Assembly (NCBI GenBank): GCA_946406115.1
Contig: OX291553.1
Coordinates: 10,979,001 to 11,043,000 of the forward strand
Source: Apoda limacodes
Lineage: Eukaryota > Arthropoda > Insecta > Lepidoptera > Limacodidae
DNA: 64,000 nt
Direction: 5' to 3'
Below the pieces are notes generated by a model. That model was given only the letters and a program-made list of their open reading frames with translations, did not search any database and had not been told where the DNA came from. Below, piece by piece: positions 59,801-64,000 of the stretch. The position numbers and the translations under genes are program-made. Position 1 is the stretch's first letter; each line of letters begins with the position of its first letter.

Positions 59801-62209
59801 TTGTCGGATTTATTAAAAGGCTACTGTATGAATGAAATTATAATGTTTAGGCTGTGATACAGCGCAATGTAAAATGAATGTATATATATATAGTACTCTT
59901 GCTATGTTTATTTTTATTTTTGTATGGGACAGGTCGGAACGTGTACGGATGCAGCAAGCGATGCAAGGCCAGCAGAAACACGACCTATCCAAATGGAAAT
60001 ATTCAGAACTTCGGGACACCATAAACACTTCATGTGATATTGAATTGTTAGAGGTAAATATGTGGGGAAATCAAAAGCGTAGTTAGGGATAACGGAGCAC
60101 GACTATTGAAAGTACTGCATTTATAATTTAAGTTTAAAGTATACCAAATATTTTAATATAGAGACAAGATTTACTAAATAAGAAATCATAATGGAATATG
60201 GATTTGGTACGCCTTATCTGCAATATGCAAATTTTATTTATAAAAAGTATTTTGTGTAATGTAAATTAAGCCATTATTAAATAGTACACAATACTTACGC
60301 TCCCAGCAATGGAAATTATAAAAGACTTGATAACTTTTATTATTGTAGTTAGACAACAGTCATACAAGTCGTCTGTCCATCTGGTGGCGCTACTTGAGAA
60401 CCCATTAGCAATTTAGCTTTCGCATTCCCATTCACACCTATTTAACTCTCTCCATAGCTCAATGAATAAGTCATCACTAGCAACGCACCATGGTTACAGA
60501 CTTTCGACTTTCGGAATCAAAGAATTTTGGAAATTTGGTCATTGTTGGCCATTACCGACGATTTTGGGTTATTGATGGTTTGGTAGCCAGGTTGACTATG
60601 CCATCCTAAGAAATTTGTTACTCAGAGTATTTATGTGTACTTTTAGGCTTGCCGCCATGAATTCCACCGTCGGTTGAAGGTGTACCATGCATGGAAGGCA
60701 AAGAACGCGCGCAAGACAACCATGGCCGAACAGGAGAGGGCGCCACAGTCTATCATGGATGCAGGTCTGGATTTAATTGGTTTTTTTTTTATTACACAAC
60801 AAAAGTGCAGTAAGGATTTAACTCATTATTTGTACCAGTCAATGTAGGGGAACATAACAGATTAAGGTCAATACGAACTCTACTCTAAATGTGTTATCAC
60901 AAAGCACTATTTACAATAACTGCAAAACGCATATTAATCCATAAAATGCCTGTATAAGTGCCAAAGTGCTGGTTTGGAGACTAAATTTACACAAAATAGG
61001 TCCAATTGCTGGTGTTTTTTTTTATTTAATTTGAGGCACATTTTTTATTATTACAGTTTATGCAAATGTTGATATCTTTTGCAGCAAGAAGCCCTCGCAT
61101 ACAACAAAAAGGCGAAATCCTAGGCGCTCGACACCGCTATTTCCGCATACCGTTCGTACGCCCGGGCGCTGAGGGCGACCGACGCGGCTGGTGGTACGCG
61201 CACTTCGACGGGCAGTACGTCGCCAGACAGATGGAGCTGCACCCGGACAAAACGCCTGTGCTGCTGCAGGCCGGTGAGTCTCTCGGTATTGTAGTCACTC
61301 ACTAACATGTTGTACTTACGCTTGGGTCGTATGCTGTAATCAGTTACCAGCGTATTGGAGTCCGTCAATTACATGTGGTTAGTCGCTTAAGGGTTTTAGT
61401 CAGTCACTCTCATGTTGTAGTTAGTCAATCGTGTGTTTTAGTTAGTTAGTCAAATGTTAGTCGCTCGTGTGTTGTATTCTGTTACTCACATGTTAGCCAC
61501 TCGCGTCTTGTAGTTAGTTGTAATATAATATCATTGAGTATGTTGTCAGTCACATTTTCTAGGTAGATGTAAGTCAGCTGTCACCGCAAATTTTTACCAC
61601 CGGTGCACTTGATTTAATACGGTAAAAACCAACTTAAGCCGTGGTTTCTTGTGGTCGTGGTAACGGACTGCTAACATAATAGATCACGTTTGTCATTTGT
61701 CAGTCTTAGCTTCCTAGTGAGGTGACCTGCTTAAAAAACCGATTAAATTAAATGAATCGATAGAGACTTCAAAAATTTTTGTTAATTGTGAATAAATGAT
61801 GACAGGTATTTAGAACAAAAATTGTTTATTATGTTTAGAATGCTTTATTAGTAAAATTCGTCATGATTACATTTTTTATTTTTAACTACAAAAAGCAAAA
61901 GTGCACTTTAAAATAATAAATATTATTTTGTGCCCTCCATTACAAGGTTATGTTGTTGAATTTTGATGAAGTGTCAAATGTGATTTATTAAATTGGCCCT
62001 GCAGTAGCATTGTAGTGAGAAAACTAAGTAACCTCTACCAAATTAAAGTTTGTTTGGGTTCAGGTGTGGATGACATGCAAATGTGCGAACTGAGCCTGGA
62101 CGAGACGGGTCTAACTCGCAAACGCGGTGCAGAGATATTGGAGCACGAGTTTGAACGTGAGTGGAGTCGACATGGCGGCGCACCCTACCGTCCGCCGGAT
62201 GCACGCTAA
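38695..62209 (+). CDS. Myo6: Unconventional myosin VI heavy chain (jaguar/MYO6 orthologue), whole coding region
   Basis: I assembled 23 constitutive coding exons; total 3675 nt, 1224 residues plus stop, close to Drosophila (~1250) and human (~1290) lengths. Myosin VI moves toward actin minus ends and works in endocytosis, membrane anchoring and spermatid or epithelial actin organisation (family knowledge). Seen here: P-loop GESGAGKT at 151-158, switch [10 protein letters not shown] at 201-209, myosin VI insert 1 within 274-323, TEDS-site Thr406, switch II DIAGFE at 457-462, actin-binding NFVRCIKPN at 661-669, then converter plus reverse-gear insert 2 (~750-802), an IQ motif at ~814-828, and a charged E/R/K helix at ~885-1033. 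The cargo-binding tail has RRL (1082-1084) and WWY (1149-1151), the two known adaptor sites. Every junction is GT-AG and phase-consistent. A 45-nt cassette exon may add 15 residues. First exon(s) upstream are non-coding and unknown. Confidence 0.96.
38890..39180 (-). mobile_element. tRNA-derived SINE fragment in myosin VI intron 1
   Basis: The minus-strand reading near 39056-39115 gives a tRNA-like head with B box gcgggtttgatccccacac. The left part keeps the typical SINE body (aaacatttaacatttgtgtt). Confidence 0.5.
39213..39433. mobile_element. 221-bp MITE with CACAGCCTAAAC ends and 7-bp target duplication
   Basis: CACAGCCTAAACAATCA at the left is mirrored by tgaatgtttaggctgtg at the right. 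Both ends are flanked by AGCATAG (39206-39212 and 39434-39440). A second copy at 59396-59856 holds a SINE. The short duplication and the CA..TG ends suggest an hAT-type element, though hAT usually makes 8 bp. It lies in myosin VI intron 1. Confidence 0.8.
39661..39974 (+). mobile_element. Non-autonomous Helitron (314 bp) in myosin VI intron 1
   Basis: Starts TCCATACTAATAATGTAAAT after A (39660) and ends AAAGCTAG before T (39975). The core gatgaaatttggtatggaga and the end gccgctggtaaaagctag are typical of the lepidopteran family. No inverted ends, no coding capacity. Confidence 0.85.
40124..40197 (+). CDS. Myo6: Myosin VI exon 2
   Basis: Acceptor taatttcag at 40123, donor GTAAGT at 40198; 74 nt. 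Completes Cys63 and encodes [19 protein letters not shown] plus KNKIY, the conserved motor N-terminal segment of myosin VI. Confidence 0.95.
40555..40795 (+). mobile_element. CR1/Jockey-type 3' end in myosin VI intron 2
   Basis: Reads [21 protein letters not shown] on the plus strand (about 40569-40630), a hallmark of the CR1-like RT C-terminus. Decayed W-N-D-L-P and the shared tail (gcgtccataggctgcggtga, gacggaccgttagcttg) follow. Confidence 0.75.
40913..41042 (+). CDS. Myo6: Myosin VI exon 3
   Basis: Acceptor ttattttcag, donor G|GTAACA at 41043; 130 nt, 43 codons plus one base. Encodes [20 protein letters not shown] and the [17 protein letters not shown] segment that leads to the P-loop exon. 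Confidence 0.95.
41862..43044 (+). CDS. Harbinger accessory Myb/SANT-like DNA-binding protein (exons 41862-41914 and 42177-43044)
   Basis: Two exons: 53 nt ending GAA AA|GTAAGT, and 868 nt starting after ttttgtttcag. Together they give 306 residues. The N-terminal ~90 residues ([20 protein letters not shown]...[11 protein letters not shown]...[20 protein letters not shown]) form a three-helix Myb/SANT-like (Myb_DNA-bind_5/MADF-type) domain. A low-complexity region with a polyproline run (about residues 161-169) and a basic [11 protein letters not shown] stretch follow, then a charged C-terminal helix. In PIF/Harbinger elements this second protein helps bring the transposase into the nucleus and to the ends (family knowledge). 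The frame is intact, unlike the partner transposase. The unspliced frame could start at 42109 but the spliced ATG at 41862 gives the better N-terminus. Confidence 0.85.
43769..45492 (-). CDS. PIF/Harbinger transposase, HARBI1-like DDE nuclease (probably frame-broken)
   Basis: Minus-strand exons inferred from GT-AG borders: 45492-45247, 45165-44976, 44776-44667, 44589-44448, 44371-44078, 43884-43769. Recognised in order: N-terminal helical region ([20 protein letters not shown]), [28 protein letters not shown] (first catalytic Asp), [38 protein letters not shown] (second Asp), [18 protein letters not shown] (Glu) and [14 protein letters not shown]. The IDGSHF part and the HYHSLNVQM part of exon 3 (44776-44667) lie in different frames, one base apart, so the protein is interrupted as read. 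The exon 2 to 3 phase is also not clean. All DDE residues survive, so the damage is recent or reflects a base error. It runs convergently to the Myb-like gene. Confidence 0.75.
46003..46260 (-). mobile_element. Helitron-like fragment, minus orientation, in myosin VI intron 3
   Basis: agcttttacccgcggcttcg then cctgcgcagg is the reverse complement of the lepidopteran Helitron 3' end ('cgaagccgcgggtaaaagct'). The terminal base differs (CTAC rather than CTAG). The 5' part is not identifiable. Confidence 0.5.
46530..46682. repeat. Copy of the dispersed element at 21.66-21.83 kb, in myosin VI intron 3
   Basis: Shares attcattaa-gtaagtcctag-agaaaaaa, cgcgtccgctagga, ttgttgacacgaacgc and aaaaacgcactaggcac in order with 21655-21825. 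Confidence 0.55.
46791..46955 (+). CDS. Myo6: Myosin VI exon 4 (P-loop)
   Basis: Acceptor atatttccag, donor G|GTAAGT at 46956; 165 nt. Encodes [20 protein letters not shown] and the ATP-binding P-loop GESGAGKT at residues 151-158, the same numbering I recall for human MYO6. Confidence 0.96.
47721..47983 (+). CDS. Myo6: Myosin VI exon 5 (switch I)
   Basis: Acceptor tttattcacag, donor TTG|GTTAGT at 47984; 263 nt. Encodes [20 protein letters not shown] with switch I, then [20 protein letters not shown] and [15 protein letters not shown]. Intron 4 before it (46956-47720) holds only AT-rich sequence and a chance open frame. Confidence 0.96.
48460..48609 (+). CDS. Myo6: Myosin VI exon 6 (insert 1 region)
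   Basis: Acceptor gtttttcacag, donor CAG|GTATGT at 48610; exactly 50 codons, residues 274-323. Encodes [10 protein letters not shown] and the Lys/Gln-rich myosin VI insert 1 ([18 protein letters not shown]), which in the family slows nucleotide exchange near the active site. Confidence 0.95.
49012..49268 (+). CDS. Myo6: Myosin VI exon 7 (TEDS site)
   Basis: Acceptor tttatttcag, donor AT|GTGAGT at 49269; 257 nt. Encodes [26 protein letters not shown] and the cardiomyopathy-loop end with KGT; Thr406 is the TEDS-rule phosphorylation position, as in vertebrate MYO6. Confidence 0.95.
49300..49725 (+). mobile_element. CR1 tail fragments and a tRNA-like SINE head in myosin VI intron 7
   Basis: Two copies of the CR1-like tail (49312-49352; 49645-49718, with gcgtccataggctacggtga and aggcggaccgtaagttggtt) flank a tRNA-like segment at 49425-49475 (tagctcaattagcagagca as A box, aaggttcaagta as B box). 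Confidence 0.5.
49988..50263 (+). mobile_element. Dispersed 'gtgcgagtcgga...ggttccgt' repeat in myosin VI intron 7
   Basis: Starts cggccaagtgcgagtcggaa, then gaagggttccgtaccattat, tcacgtttgttgtatcggag, tgtgaaaatttcaaccgtct, catgagatacaacctggtga and ends ccctttgggtacgaaaccct. Full-length by comparison with 57.24 kb. Confidence 0.7.
50376..50533 (+). CDS. Myo6: Myosin VI exon 8
   Basis: Acceptor tttgtatttag, donor G|GTAAGA at 50534; 158 nt. Encodes [20 protein letters not shown] and [12 protein letters not shown] and the start of switch II (IGVLDIAGF). Confidence 0.96.
51258..51492 (+). mobile_element. tRNA-derived SINE in myosin VI intron 8, full-looking
   Basis: The head ggctccgtggctcaatgggt carries the A box and gtgttcgattcccgcac the B box. 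The body includes atcttgagactgggtgtttt, a TA-rich stretch, tggtctggcatccatagcac, aagctttgtttagtttggaa and cagacggcgctgtgtataat. It ends in an A-run. Same family as 12.7 and 59.57 kb. Confidence 0.85.
51523..51687 (+). CDS. Myo6: Myosin VI exon 9 (switch II end, relay)
   Basis: Acceptor taatttacag, donor G|GTGATT at 51688; 165 nt. Encodes [20 protein letters not shown] and [20 protein letters not shown] to DNQDCI, the highly conserved relay helix region. Confidence 0.96.
51750..51895 (+). mobile_element. 5S-rRNA-derived SINE fragment in myosin VI intron 9
   Basis: aagttaagcaacgtcgggcg then tggtcggctactggatag and gtgaccgct (about 51800-51844) match the 5S rRNA internal promoter region closely. 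A short T-rich and ctttgcaggacacgttaaac part follows. Confidence 0.7.
51930..52053 (+). CDS. Myo6: Myosin VI exon 10
   Basis: Acceptor aattttcccag, donor AG|GTAATA at 52054; 124 nt. Encodes [20 protein letters not shown] then [20 protein letters not shown], aligned by position to the DLIEARLVGILDILDEE region of vertebrate MYO6. Confidence 0.94.
52485..52815 (-). mobile_element. GC/CpG-rich dispersed repeat in myosin VI intron 10 (minus orientation)
   Basis: An unusually GC-rich island in AT-rich intron. The minus-strand reading includes agtctcatcccatatagcgc, gtcgctctcgggggcgtccc and aggaggggagttccccgtta, all shared with the plus-strand copy at 58.54-58.72 kb. No coding function inferred. Confidence 0.7.
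53122..53224 (+). CDS. Myo6: Myosin VI exon 11
   Basis: Acceptor atttcacag, donor ACG|GTATAT at 53225; 103 nt. Encodes [20 protein letters not shown] and [14 protein letters not shown]. Confidence 0.95.
53388..53585 (+). CDS. Myo6: Myosin VI exon 12
   Basis: Acceptor ctacccaatag, donor AAT|GTAAGT at 53586; exactly 66 codons. Encodes [20 protein letters not shown], the loop-2 region ([11 protein letters not shown]) and [20 protein letters not shown]. Confidence 0.94.
53956..54180 (+). CDS. Myo6: Myosin VI exon 13 (actin-binding, SH1 helix)
   Basis: Acceptor aactttacag, donor GAG|GTAAGT at 54181; 75 codons. Encodes [20 protein letters not shown] and [32 protein letters not shown]. Confidence 0.96.
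54456..54663 (+). CDS. Myo6: Myosin VI exon 14 (converter and reverse-gear insert 2)
   Basis: Acceptor attttttag, donor C|GTAAGT at 54664; 208 nt. Encodes [20 protein letters not shown], then the myosin-VI-specific [20 protein letters not shown] through [10 protein letters not shown], the insert that redirects the lever arm. Confidence 0.96.
54840..54965 (+). mobile_element. Possible tRNA-like SINE relic in myosin VI intron 14
   Basis: ctggctctgtgactgtgaac and gattcgaggtttagatcc have A-box/B-box-like spacing but poor matches. Weak call. Confidence 0.25.
55288..55529 (+). CDS. Myo6: Myosin VI exon 15 (IQ motif, start of tail)
   Basis: Acceptor tattttag, donor AAG|GTTAAT at 55530; 242 nt. Encodes [20 protein letters not shown] and [11 protein letters not shown] (single calmodulin-binding IQ motif), then the lever-arm extension helix. 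Confidence 0.95.
55953..56065 (+). CDS. Myo6: Myosin VI exon 16
   Basis: Acceptor ttttgcttttag, donor CA|GTACGT at 56066; 113 nt. Encodes [20 protein letters not shown] and [17 protein letters not shown]. The donor inside cagtacgtaa is chosen because only it restores the frame into [12 protein letters not shown]. Confidence 0.9.
56066..56537. other. Myosin VI intron 16, nothing recognised
   Basis: No repeat or alternative exon recognised. The acceptor at its end is ccttccatag. Confidence 0.4.
56538..56645 (+). CDS. Myo6: Myosin VI exon 17 (charged helix)
   Basis: Acceptor cttccatag, donor CT|GTAAGT at 56646; 108 nt. Encodes [20 protein letters not shown] and [15 protein letters not shown], part of the single-alpha-helix-like region. 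Confidence 0.94.
56727..56864 (+). CDS. Myo6: Myosin VI exon 18 (charged helix)
   Basis: Acceptor ttttttatag, donor AG|GTTAGT at 56865; 138 nt. Encodes [20 protein letters not shown] and [20 protein letters not shown]. Confidence 0.94.
57242..57521 (+). mobile_element. Dispersed 'gtgcgagtcag...ggttccgt' repeat in myosin VI intron 18
   Basis: Same start (ccggccaagtgcgagtcaga, cgtagggttccgtaccatta) and end (accctttgggtacggaatcc) as the 49.99 kb copy. The interior is rearranged, with gtttgttgtatg occurring twice. Confidence 0.65.
57659..57751 (+). CDS. Myo6: Myosin VI exon 19
   Basis: Acceptor tgtgcgtacag, donor AG|GTATGT at 57752; 93 nt. Encodes [20 protein letters not shown] and [10 protein letters not shown], the end of the helix and start of the variable linker before the cargo-binding domain. 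Confidence 0.93.
58099..58143 (+). CDS. Myo6: Candidate myosin VI cassette micro-exon (45 nt)
   Basis: Acceptor gtttgcacag and donor AACAG|GTACTG bound 45 nt that are open in the required phase (2 in, 2 out) and encode ...[14 protein letters not shown].. Skipping or including it keeps the frame. It lies exactly where vertebrate MYO6 carries its alternatively spliced tail inserts. No transcript evidence is available here, and the constitutive junction 57751 to 59933 also works. Confidence 0.6.
58540..58725 (+). mobile_element. GC/CpG-rich dispersed repeat, plus copy, in myosin VI intron 19
   Basis: agtctcagcccatacagctc, ccaacgttcaagggctcccc, gttgtcgctctcgggggcgt and caggaggggagttccccgtt match the reverse complement of 52.6-52.8 kb. 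The 97-codon open frame over it (58512-58805) is incidental. Confidence 0.7.
59396..59856. mobile_element. MITE copy (CACAGCCTAAAC ends) split by a SINE, in myosin VI
   Basis: Left end cacagcctaaacaatcattt at 59396 and right end aatgtttaggctgtg at 59856 match the intact copy at 39213-39433. Internal landmarks also match (cagccagtcatata, cggatttatt). The extra length is the SINE at 59563-59785. Confidence 0.75.
59563..59785 (-). mobile_element. tRNA-derived SINE nested inside the MITE
   Basis: The minus-strand head is very tRNA-like: gactccgtggctcagtgtat (A box) and gtgggttcgatttccgcac (B box). The body ctggtattaatagcacaagc and cagacggcgctgtgtgtaat matches the copies at 12.7 and 51.26 kb. Confidence 0.85.
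59933..60053 (+). CDS. Myo6: Myosin VI exon 20 (start of cargo-binding domain)
   Basis: Acceptor gtatgggacag, donor GAG|GTAAAT at 60054; 121 nt. Encodes [20 protein letters not shown] and [20 protein letters not shown], the strongly conserved myosin VI globular-tail start. Confidence 0.95.
60440..60535 (+). mobile_element. Possible tRNA-like SINE relic in myosin VI intron 20
   Basis: ctccatagctcaatgaataa resembles a SINE A box. The expected B box (near tttcggaatcaaag) is poor. Weak call. Confidence 0.25.
60647..60764 (+). CDS. Myo6: Myosin VI exon 21 (RRL adaptor site)
   Basis: Acceptor tacttttag, donor G|GTCTGG at 60765, a non-optimal donor; 118 nt. Encodes [20 protein letters not shown] with the RRL motif that binds GIPC/optineurin-type adaptors in vertebrates. 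Confidence 0.94.
61085..61273 (+). CDS. Myo6: Myosin VI exon 22 (WWY cargo site)
   Basis: Acceptor tatcttttgcag, donor G|GTGAGT at 61274; 189 nt. Encodes [43 protein letters not shown] is the Dab2-type binding motif in vertebrates. Confidence 0.95.
61290..61520. repeat. Degenerate minisatellite starting beside the exon 22 donor
   Basis: A ~22-26 bp motif of the form gtcactcacatgttgtagtt recurs about 8-9 times with heavy variation from ~61290 to 61520. Confidence 0.55.
61590..61690. repeat. Dispersed repeat block, partner of 11.79-11.89 kb, in myosin VI intron 22
   Basis: Shares gatttaatacggta, aacttaag and cgtggtttcttgtggtcgtg in order with the 11.8 kb copy. The rest of the intron to 62063 is AT-rich with nothing recognised. 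Confidence 0.6.
62064..62209 (+). CDS. Myo6: Myosin VI exon 23 (last coding exon, stop at 62207-62209)
   Basis: Acceptor ttgggttcag; 48 codons including TAA. Encodes [20 protein letters not shown] and [17 protein letters not shown]. The protein stops 11 residues after the GG, ~10-15 residues shorter at the C-terminus than vertebrate MYO6. Confidence 0.95.
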
Positions 62210-62221
62210 TGTATCAGATAC

Positions 62222-63091
62222 GTAAGTTTAAAGCAAAGTTTTAGGGTAATCTACTCTTAATTCAAACTTTTTAAACAGTACTTTTTAATCGTCATGTCTT
62301 CTATCTAATAATTTTATAGACTACTAAGACATGCCGTACAAGGCGAGCTTGACTTACAGTAGTTATATGTCGATAGACGAGTTCGCGAATTTTTTTTTTA
62401 TTTTTTGAGCCATTTTTTTACAACACATTAATGCCTAAAGGAAATAAAAATCTTTCACATATTGTTCAGTGACATTCGTCTACCAGAAACTATATACGAA
62501 GCTAAGCAACATCGAGCATGGTTACTATTTGTATGGGTGACCGCTTTGTGTAAAAGGAGGTTACGTATAACCGTCGGTCCTAGCTGTTTGTCATATGACG
62601 GCAGTCGTTATGCCATGGGCGGCTTAAGAACTCTGAAAGTCGAGTACCACTATCTTGACGACAACGTACACCAACCCACACTAGGCCACCTTAACGGAGT
62701 ATGACCTAAGCCTTCTTCTTCCAGAAGAGGCCTGTATCTCTGCAGTATGGCGTATAACGGCCGAGGCGATTTACTTAAATAAATATTGATATATTATTTT
62801 AGATATTGAAGAAAAAAGTTACCAGAATTATATATTAGGTATTTATAGGGATGACTGGTGCTTGAATACACAGCAAATTGTGTGGTGGATCCACACAAAT
62901 CAATTTTTTGCCGTCACACTACTTATAAAGTTAGTTTTCTATATGTTCCATATGGAATGAGTCACCACATCTGGAGTAAAAACCGATAAATGAAAAACCA
63001 GAGGTTGCCCTAAGTCTATAATTATCATTTCTAGCAGTTTAAGTATCGTTTGCCGATAACATTGCTATAATGAAACATTTTTCTTTCACAG
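62222..63091 (+). other. Probable 3' UTR intron of myosin VI
   Basis: A consensus donor (atac|GTAAGTTT) lies 12 nt after the stop, and an acceptor ttctttcacag ends at 63091. The short stop-to-junction distance would not trigger nonsense-mediated decay. It contains the 5S-derived SINE at 62.47 kb. Unspliced read-through is also possible. Confidence 0.55.
62468..62775 (+). mobile_element. 5S-rRNA-derived SINE, longest copy in the window
   Basis: gtctaccagaaactatatac then gaagctaagcaacatcgagc and tatgggtgaccgctttgtg align with a diverged 5S rRNA gene. The body (caaccc-acactaggccacc, gtatgacctaagccttcttc, gcctgtatctctgcagtatg) matches 10.72-11.01 kb. The 80-codon open frame 62462-62704 over it is incidental. 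Confidence 0.75.
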
Positions 63092-64000
63092 GTCAACATT
63101 CCTAGTGTGAACCAAGCACAGATTGCAAATTAACAAACATCTATGCTGCGTTTAGTGAATTTAGACATATTCGTTTAAAATAGTACACTACGTAAATAAA
63201 TAGTACACAATATAAAATAATAGTACACAGTATGAGTACAATATAGAGTAGACAATTTGAACCGAGTGCTTTTAAATGTGCCTTAAAAGGTTCCTAGGTA
63301 TATTATAGTGCAATATGATATGATGTAGAATAATGCCTAAAAACTATACCTATTTATATGACGTAGAAAGTACATGTCTTAGGCTATGTAATCAAAAAAA
63401 TTAAATATTTTAGTCCTAAATTAATGTGTTACGAAAAGTTTTGAGAAAAAAAATAGCTTATTTAATTTTATATGAAATATTTTAATAGGAACACATGTAA
63501 AAGCCACATGAATTGTTTTATATTTTAAAAACAGTTATAATTTTTATTCCTTTTTCAAAAAGTTTAAACTTTTTAAACCATTTCTTGCTTGCTAATGAAC
63601 TGTGATGGTTTTCTGTTTGCGATTATTTTAGAGTGTTTGTGTACTTAGATTACTGTAAATTATACAGAAAAAAACATTCCTATATGAACTTTTTTAGATG
63701 TACAATTATTATGAATGGCAGCTTCTTAAATAAATAGTATTATTATTCCCAGTGGACCTTAAGTTTTAATGGCAGTATTTTTACAAACATTCCTTGATTG
63801 TTTTTAAGTATTTTTTTGTATTTATTAATGTAAGAATACACAAAAAACCTTTTTATAATGTTAATTGTATTTTAAAGTACATGTTTCTTATACAGATTTT
63901 TTTTGATGAAATGCAGAAAAGGCAATTGACTGTACTTTAATTATAAAGCATTTTATATTACTTCAAGATAACAATATATGACCTATATTTATTACCTTAT
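63092..64000 (+). other. Myosin VI 3' UTR and downstream sequence
   Basis: AT-rich, no open frame of note. AATAAA lies at 63195-63200 (about 105 nt after the acceptor) and at 63729-63734, candidates for short and long polyadenylated forms. 'aaatagtacaca' repeats three times at 63196-63230. Confidence 0.45.
63195..63200 (+). terminator. Candidate proximal polyadenylation signal AATAAA
   Basis: First canonical AATAAA after the proposed 3' UTR acceptor. A second is at 63729-63734. Confidence 0.35.

Noticed and set aside
62462..62704. 80-codon open frame after the myosin VI stop
   Set aside because: It is sequence of the 5S-derived SINE, inside a probable 3' UTR intron.

Overview
The window is nuclear DNA from a moth or butterfly (Lepidoptera), or a close relative. 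It is AT-rich, its genes are split by GT-AG introns, and it carries repeats I associate with Lepidoptera: tRNA-derived and 5S-rRNA-derived SINEs, short Helitrons with A|TC...CTAG|T boundaries, CR1/Jockey-type non-LTR tails and a PIF/Harbinger transposon. No bacterial, viral or CRISPR sequence was seen. All calls come from reading the sequence; family names rest on remembered protein families, not on a search. LAYOUT. (1) 1-1.9 kb: first coding exon of a minus-strand gene with a signal peptide and the start of a thioredoxin-like domain; the rest probably lies left of the window. (2) 1.9-22.2 kb: no convincing host gene, but a dense patchwork of decayed retrotransposons, foldback elements and local tandem repeats, including a perfect 2 x 92 bp duplication and a ~0.58 kb repeat unit. 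(3) 22257-22820: an intact single-exon calponin/transgelin-family muscle protein. (4) 22.9-38.7 kb: gene-poor, with a 434 bp MITE, CR1 tails, a ~58 bp minisatellite and a possible upstream untranslated exon. (5) 38.7-63.8 kb: the complete coding region of unconventional myosin VI (Drosophila jaguar/jar, vertebrate MYO6). I assembled 23 constitutive coding exons, all with GT-AG borders and consistent phase, giving 1224 residues. A further 45-nt in-frame candidate cassette exon would give 1239. A spliced 3' UTR follows. (6) 41.25-45.82 kb, inside myosin VI intron 3: a nearly complete PIF/Harbinger transposon with an intact Myb/SANT-like gene on the plus strand and a HARBI1-like transposase on the minus strand whose frame appears broken. 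HOW THE PARTS RELATE. The two complete host genes both encode actin-cytoskeleton proteins (a calponin-homology actin binder and a minus-end-directed motor), but they are separated by ~16 kb of repeats and nothing shows shared regulation. Myosin VI introns have taken in many elements: the Harbinger, a Helitron, SINEs, an hAT-like MITE that itself contains a SINE, and CR1 tails. None interrupts an exon. No wholly new biological system was found. The most useful leads are the myosin VI cassette exon, the Harbinger with its broken transposase, the nested MITE/SINE, the precisely bounded MITEs and Helitrons, and several strong inverted repeats.
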